Positions 60,644 to 64,000 of a stretch of DNA of 64,000 nucleotides are shown here, piece by piece. A program made the translations under genes and the position numbers. The stretch is taken from contig DEKJ01000026.1 in NCBI GenBank assembly GCA_002353825.1, forward strand, positions 39,803 to 103,802, in the 5' to 3' direction. The notes beneath the pieces were generated by a model, which did not search any database, was not told the DNA's origin, and saw nothing but the letters and a program-made list of their open reading frames with translations. Each line of letters opens with the position of its first letter. The first letter of the stretch is position 1. The stretch comes from Prevotella sp. UBA2725 (lineage in GTDB: Bacteria; Bacteroidota; Bacteroidia; Bacteroidales; Bacteroidaceae).

Positions 60644-62086
60644 TTATCTTCTTTTCTGCTTTCCACTGACAGAGTTAGCCAAAGATCGCACGCAACGGAA
60701 GCCTATGTAACTTCTCGGCTGATTTTGATATTCCCACGAGCGCCAAGCCGAACGGATCAAGCTCTCAGGGTCTTTCCATGATCCGCCACGCACACTCTTT
60801 TTCTTCAAGCGGTAAGGATCTTCTATAGCTGCATTATATCTTAACTGTGGGTTGATATCGTTCATCGATTCCACACCTGCCTCCGTATAGATCGTGCTGG
60901 TCCATTCTGCCACATTACCTGCCATATCATAAAGCCCATTGCTGTTGGGCGAGTAGCTACCCACTTTAGCCGTAATAAGGTTTCCGTCTTTCGTATAATT
61001 GCCGCGATCTGGCTTGAAGTTGGCATAGAAACAACCATTGCCACTCATCACGTCTTTATTCTCCCAAGGAAACTCCGTCTGATTCTTACCTCTTGCAGCA
61101 TACTCCCACTCTGCTTCAGTCGGCAGACGATAGCGCTGCACATAACGAGCCTCAGGTCCAAGACCTTTCAGCAGATAGTCGGTACGCCATGCGCAGAATG
61201 CATTGGCTTGCTCCCAGGTCACACCAACGACAGGATAATCGTTATAAGCAGGATTGGAGAAGTAATTACGAAGATAGACCTCGTTATTAGCATTGCGGAA
61301 ATCATTCACCCAACAAGTAGTATCGGGATAGATATTGACAATATAAGTGTTGAGGAAGTCCCACGGACCGGAGAGCGGACGATCGATAGTCTGCCTCACG
61401 ATATTCCCCGACTCGTCAATATAAGCCGTATCCTTACTTATCATCACTACCTGGTTAGGATCCACGACATCATCCGTGTTGAGATCACGTTCCTTAGGGT
61501 CCAACCTATTACGGCGAAGTGCAGCAGCAGTATAGTCATACACTTCATAACGATAGTTCATTTGCTTATAGTCAAGCATTTTCTCTCCAGTAACAGGATT
61601 GGTGACATAAAGGCTCTCTATGGCACGTTGTTCATCCTCGTTAGGCTTACGCGGCAGACGTTTATTCCAATTGATATGCGGTGTCACGGGATCACCGTTC
61701 TTGTCCTCCGTGATCATGTAAGTCTCGTCACCTCCATAATTAGGATCTGCAAGACGCGTACGTAGAATAGAATCGCGAACCCACATCACAAACTGCTTAT
61801 ATTGCGAGTTGGTAATCTCCGTTTGGTCCATCCAGAATCCGTCTACGGAGATATCCTTTACAGGGATATTCTTTCCCCACAAGCTATCACTCTTGACGTC
61901 ACCCATCTTGAGATAGCCCCGATCAATTCGCACCATGCCATAAGGTGTCGGTTCGGTAAAGGCTTTGCCACCTACACCAACAACTTCACCCCCTCTGCCT
62001 GACATCGACGCTGTCTTCGCACTGAAACAGCCCGACAACGACAAGGCCAGAGCAGTCATACTAACTAACAATATGATATTCTTCAT
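60644..62086 (-). CDS. gldK: Type IX secretion / gliding lipoprotein GldK (PorK)
   Basis: The 480-residue lipoprotein (MKNIILLVSMTALALSLSGC, Cys20) has a formylglycine-generating-enzyme-like domain, MDQTEITNSQYKQFVMWVRD early on and later YRLPTEAEWEYAARGK, NGLYDMAGNVAEWTS and VRGGSWKDPESLIRSAWR. This FGE fold is structural in GldK, which with GldN forms the outer-membrane ring. It follows porP by 26 bp in the usual porP-gldKLMN order. Confidence 0.95.
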   Translation of the reverse strand: MKNIILLVSMTALALSLSGCFSAKTASMSGRGGEVVGVGGKAFTEPTPYGMVRIDRGYLKMGDVKSDSLWGKNIPVKDISVDGFWMDQTEITNSQYKQFVMWVRDSILRTRLADPNYGGDETYMITEDKNGDPVTPHINWNKRLPRKPNEDEQRAIESLYVTNPVTGEKMLDYKQMNYRYEVYDYTAAALRRNRLDPKERDLNTDDVVDPNQVVMISKDTAYIDESGNIVRQTIDRPLSGPWDFLNTYIVNIYPDTTCWVNDFRNANNEVYLRNYFSNPAYNDYPVVGVTWEQANAFCAWRTDYLLKGLGPEARYVQRYRLPTEAEWEYAARGKNQTEFPWENKDVMSGNGCFYANFKPDRGNYTKDGNLITAKVGSYSPNSNGLYDMAGNVAEWTSTIYTEAGVESMNDINPQLRYNAAIEDPYRLKKKSVRGGSWKDPESLIRSAWRSWEYQNQPRSYIGFRCVRSLANSVSGKQKRR

Positions 62087-62112
62087 ATATATTTATTCCC
62101 TTTTTCTCACAA

Positions 62113-63054
62113 TCATAAGATACGCACGCTCTTGTGCAGGTTACGGCCTTTCTTCACGAAATTCAACTCATGCTTATAACCGATGAACAATTCGTGGCTG
62201 CCATTACTAGGATTGATTGCTGACGTATATATTTCATAGCTGTAGCCTAAAACCACACCATGGAAACTTCCTCCGAGGAGCACCGTCGCAGAAATGGTCG
62301 GACTATAGGTCGCTCCCAAATAAAGCATGCGCGTGCCATTCGTATAGACAAGACGCGATGTGATGTCGCCTCGCCAACCCGAGCCATCCGTTCTGACTAA
62401 GAAAGATGGCTTCAATGATAGAAACGGATTATGAAAGCGAATATTGCCTCCACCGGTAAAATAATAGCTTCGGTCTATCTGCAACTCATTATTGTCGCCC
62501 AACGTTACAAGGGGGGCATTAAGATGTTTCGCAGAAAGGCCTGCATACCAATTCCCATGGATATAATAGAGGCCTGCCCCTAAATCAATCGTATTACCTG
62601 TTAAAGAAGAAGTAGAGAAAGCTGGGTCGTTCGATTCTCCCAAGTCGACCTTGCTACCGTCAAAGTTCTCATTGATAAACCCAGCAAGTACACCAAGGCG
62701 GAACTGTCCCCCAAAGAGTTTCATCTGGTAAGCATATTGCAACTCCAGTTTAGTATGCGTAAAAAGACCAATCTGGTCGTTCATGAAATTGAGTCCGACA
62801 CCATGGAAAGCTTTCAAAGCACGGAACGGCATGTCACCGGATACATAAGCCGTACGAGGATTGTGCTCAAAACCAGCCATATCCAAAGCATAAGCAGCCG
62901 TCACATTAATAAACGGTTGCTTTCCTGCTGCAGCAGGGTTAAAAGAAGTCTCCATATCAAAATAATGACTGAACGAAGGGTCATATTGTGCCTTGGAGAC
63001 AATGCTGCAGAGAGAACAAATGAGGAGGAATATGTAGTATTTATAGTTCTGCAC
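62113..63054 (-). CDS. porP: PorP/SprF-family type IX secretion outer-membrane protein
   Basis: From the GTG at 63054 the product is 313 residues with a clean signal peptide (VQNYKYYIFLLICSLCSIVSKAQ). The barrel has the family markers YDPSFSHYFDMETSFNPAAAGK, YQMKLFGGQFRLGVLAGFIN, GLSAKHLNAPLVTL and LYLGATYSPTISATVLLGG. PorP-type proteins anchor PorKN or attach cargo at the outer membrane. No in-frame ATG precedes the signal peptide; a TTG at 63111 lies inside a terminator hairpin, so GTG at 63054 is more credible. Confidence 0.88.
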   Translation of the reverse strand: MQNYKYYIFLLICSLCSIVSKAQYDPSFSHYFDMETSFNPAAAGKQPFINVTAAYALDMAGFEHNPRTAYVSGDMPFRALKAFHGVGLNFMNDQIGLFTHTKLELQYAYQMKLFGGQFRLGVLAGFINENFDGSKVDLGESNDPAFSTSSLTGNTIDLGAGLYYIHGNWYAGLSAKHLNAPLVTLGDNNELQIDRSYYFTGGGNIRFHNPFLSLKPSFLVRTDGSGWRGDITSRLVYTNGTRMLYLGATYSPTISATVLLGGSFHGVVLGYSYEIYTSAINPSNGSHELFIGYKHELNFVKKGRNLHKSVRIL

Positions 63055-63095
63055 GATTAAACAACGCAGAAGTATCACAATTATTGCATAAAAAT

Positions 63096-63129
63096 CGGGA
63101 GCAATCAACAAACATGTTGGTAACTCCCG
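63096..63129 (-). terminator. Rho-independent terminator of the short acidic protein gene
   Basis: On the minus strand CGGGAG (63129-63124) pairs with CTCCCG (63101-63096), with an inner CCAACA / TGTTTG part-stem, followed by ATTTTT. It lies 18 bp after the stop codon at 63148. Confidence 0.75.
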
Positions 63130-63147
63130 AAATAAATCTTCAACCGA

Positions 63148-63369
63148 CTAATATTCGTCCTCATTCCAAAGGAAATCTTCCTTCGAAGGGTAGTCAGGCC
63201 ATAAATCTTCAATACTCTCATAGACGTCACCTTCGTCCTCTATCTCCTGTAAGTTCTGTATCACCTCGTCAGGAGCACCCGAACGAACAGCATAGTCAAT
63301 CAACTCATCCTTTGTTGCTGGCCAAGGAGCATCCTCAAGTTTGGAAGCCAATTCAAGTGTCCAATACAT
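63148..63369 (-). CDS. Short acidic protein, DUF2795-like
   Basis: The 73-residue protein starts MYWTLELASKLEDAPWPATKDELIDYAVR and ends in a very acidic tail (EDEGDVYESIEDLWPDYP, WNEDEY). The pattern WPATKDELIDYA..G.P..V..NL resembles DUF2795 proteins, which are common beside envelope genes in Bacteroidota and have no known role. A full promoter lies 55 bp upstream and excludes the longer frame to 63426. Confidence 0.8.
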   Translation of the reverse strand: MYWTLELASKLEDAPWPATKDELIDYAVRSGAPDEVIQNLQEIEDEGDVYESIEDLWPDYPSKEDFLWNEDEY

Positions 63370-63423
63370 AATCGTAAGTATTTTGTCGTGTGTTCTTCTT
63401 GTTGTATATCTAAATTTGTGGCG

Positions 63424-63453
63424 CAAAAATAAACAAATTATTTGTATCTACAA
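63424..63453 (-). promoter_or_regulatory. Bacteroidota promoter of the short acidic protein gene
   Basis: TTG (63453-63451), 19-bp spacer, TATTTTTG (63431-63424). Confidence 0.75.
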
Positions 63454-63503
63454 GCATTTATGGTAAGAATTTTACGACAAAAGGTACAAGAAATCATAAA
63501 TTA

Positions 63504-63899
63504 TCAGACCAACATCACTTTATAGTTAATTTTTGGCATCTTCCCATCTAAAAACACCACTCCACAGTCATAAAGATCAAAGCTAACCACTACTTTATTT
63601 TCCTTTATCAAGTCTACCCACAAAGCGTAAGTATCAGCATTTGCATGGATATTCTCGATTACATAAACACGGTCAGTCATATCTTCATGAGTGAGGAAAT
63701 CATACAACCGACCATAGAACCGCGACAACCTCGTATTACTCGTAGAGAAATACTCATAAAACGATCTCGGCAAGTTCATAGGTTCTTTGTACGAACGAAC
63801 GACCTCCGTTACAAAACGGAAGGCAAATGGAGACTGAACCCCGAAGCCATGGCTGCGAGGCCATCTTATTATCGAATATAAGAATCTACGAATGCTCAT
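63504..63899 (-). CDS. Small protein resembling the two ends of a Bacteroidota methyltransferase-like family
   Basis: The 131-residue product begins MSIRRFLYSIIRWPRSHGFGVQSPFAFRFV in parts, like the HGxGVQSPFAY start of a Bacteroidota family of class I methyltransferase-like proteins of about 230-250 residues. Its C-terminus (DRVYVIENIHANADTYALW ... VVSFDLYDCGVVFLDGKM) resembles the end of the same family. The SAM-binding core that should lie between them (about 100 residues with a GxGxG-like loop) is missing. It is an open frame with its own ATG, so it may be a degenerate or remodelled gene. Family recall is from memory; confidence is moderate. Confidence 0.55.
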   Translation of the reverse strand: MSIRRFLYSIIRWPRSHGFGVQSPFAFRFVTEVVRSYKEPMNLPRSFYEYFSTSNTRLSRFYGRLYDFLTHEDMTDRVYVIENIHANADTYALWVDLIKENKVVVSFDLYDCGVVFLDGKMPKINYKVMLV

Positions 63900-63931
63900 A
63901 TTTATTGTAAGGTGCTACCTCTTGACTGACC

Positions 63932-63976
63932 GCAAACGAAAAAGAGCCTTGAGGATATTACTATTCTCAAAGCTCT
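63932..63976 (-). terminator. Hairpin with T run at the right end of the window
   Basis: AGAGCCTTGAG (63943-63953) pairs with CTCAAAGCTCT (63966-63976), one mismatch; on the minus strand it is followed by TTTTTCGTTT. It would end a gene lying to the right of the window or act as a leader attenuator for the small protein at 63504-63899. Confidence 0.55.
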
Positions 63977-64000
63977 CGTTCAAAGGAGGCGGCTACCTAC

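Noticed and set aside
1..64000. Insertion sequences, integrases, prophage genes or genomic-island borders
   Set aside because: No transposase, integrase or phage protein is encoded, and no long terminal repeats were seen. The palindrome families are the only mobile-looking DNA.

Overview
The window comes from the chromosome of a Bacteroidota member, most likely Prevotellaceae. Four things point there: a SusC/SusD pair driven by an ECF sigma/FecR switch; a type IX secretion core (porP-gldK-gldL-gldM-gldN); the Bacteroidota version of arginine synthesis with a transcarbamylase acting on an acylated ornithine; and repeated matches to the Bacteroidota promoter (TTG, 19-20 bp, TAnnTTTG). The sequence does not identify a species. 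There is no rRNA, tRNA, prophage, CRISPR array or intact insertion sequence, and no gene-free stretch longer than 300 bp.

Layout. 1-8.1 kb (+): glycerol / glycerol-3-phosphate use (glpA end, glpB, glpC, glpK, glpF, an outer-membrane protein), then a DeoR-type regulator and a glycerophosphate-acyltransferase-like gene. 8.2-8.9 kb: a NigD-like lipoprotein whose signal peptide is crossed by a palindromic repeat. 9-11.3 kb (-): proA-argF'. 11.5-19.6 kb (+): ECF sigma, FecR anti-sigma, SusC, SusD and a TlpA-type thioredoxin. 19.6-26.4 kb (-): argR, GNAT, argG, argC, argD, proC, proB. 26.6-32.5 kb (-): BI-1 family protein, M16 peptidase, and a GtrA-HAD-UbiA group resembling decaprenyl-phosphoryl-pentose synthesis. 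32.6-34 kb (+): rmuC. 34-38.2 kb (-): two membrane acyltransferases and a phosphoethanolamine transferase. 38.3-42.4 kb (+): folP, cdaA, pta, ackA. 42.6-50.2 kb (-): lpxH, a DUF59 protein, a large SNF2 helicase and priA. 50.2-56.3 kb: a membrane-tethered TPR/HTH regulator divergent from a TonB-receptor-like barrel and a GH32 fructan hydrolase. 56.4-63.1 kb (-): a barrel protein and the type IX secretion operon. 63.1-63.9 kb (-): a short acidic protein and an apparently internally deleted methyltransferase-like gene.

The least explained material is in the gaps between genes. At least four families of short palindromes are scattered through them. Family A is CCTCCCC-rich and occurs twice as inverted pairs. 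Family B is GGCGGCC-rich. Families C and D have a conserved 3' tail; the two D copies have different but still complementary arms. Two further loci hold tandem arrays of 22-bp palindromic units with unrelated sequences (proC-proB gap, and just after ackA). The last unit of the ackA array is inverted and forms the stem of a strong terminator. These are the best candidates for something undescribed. A REP/RAYT-like origin is an inference, and no RAYT gene is present in the window.
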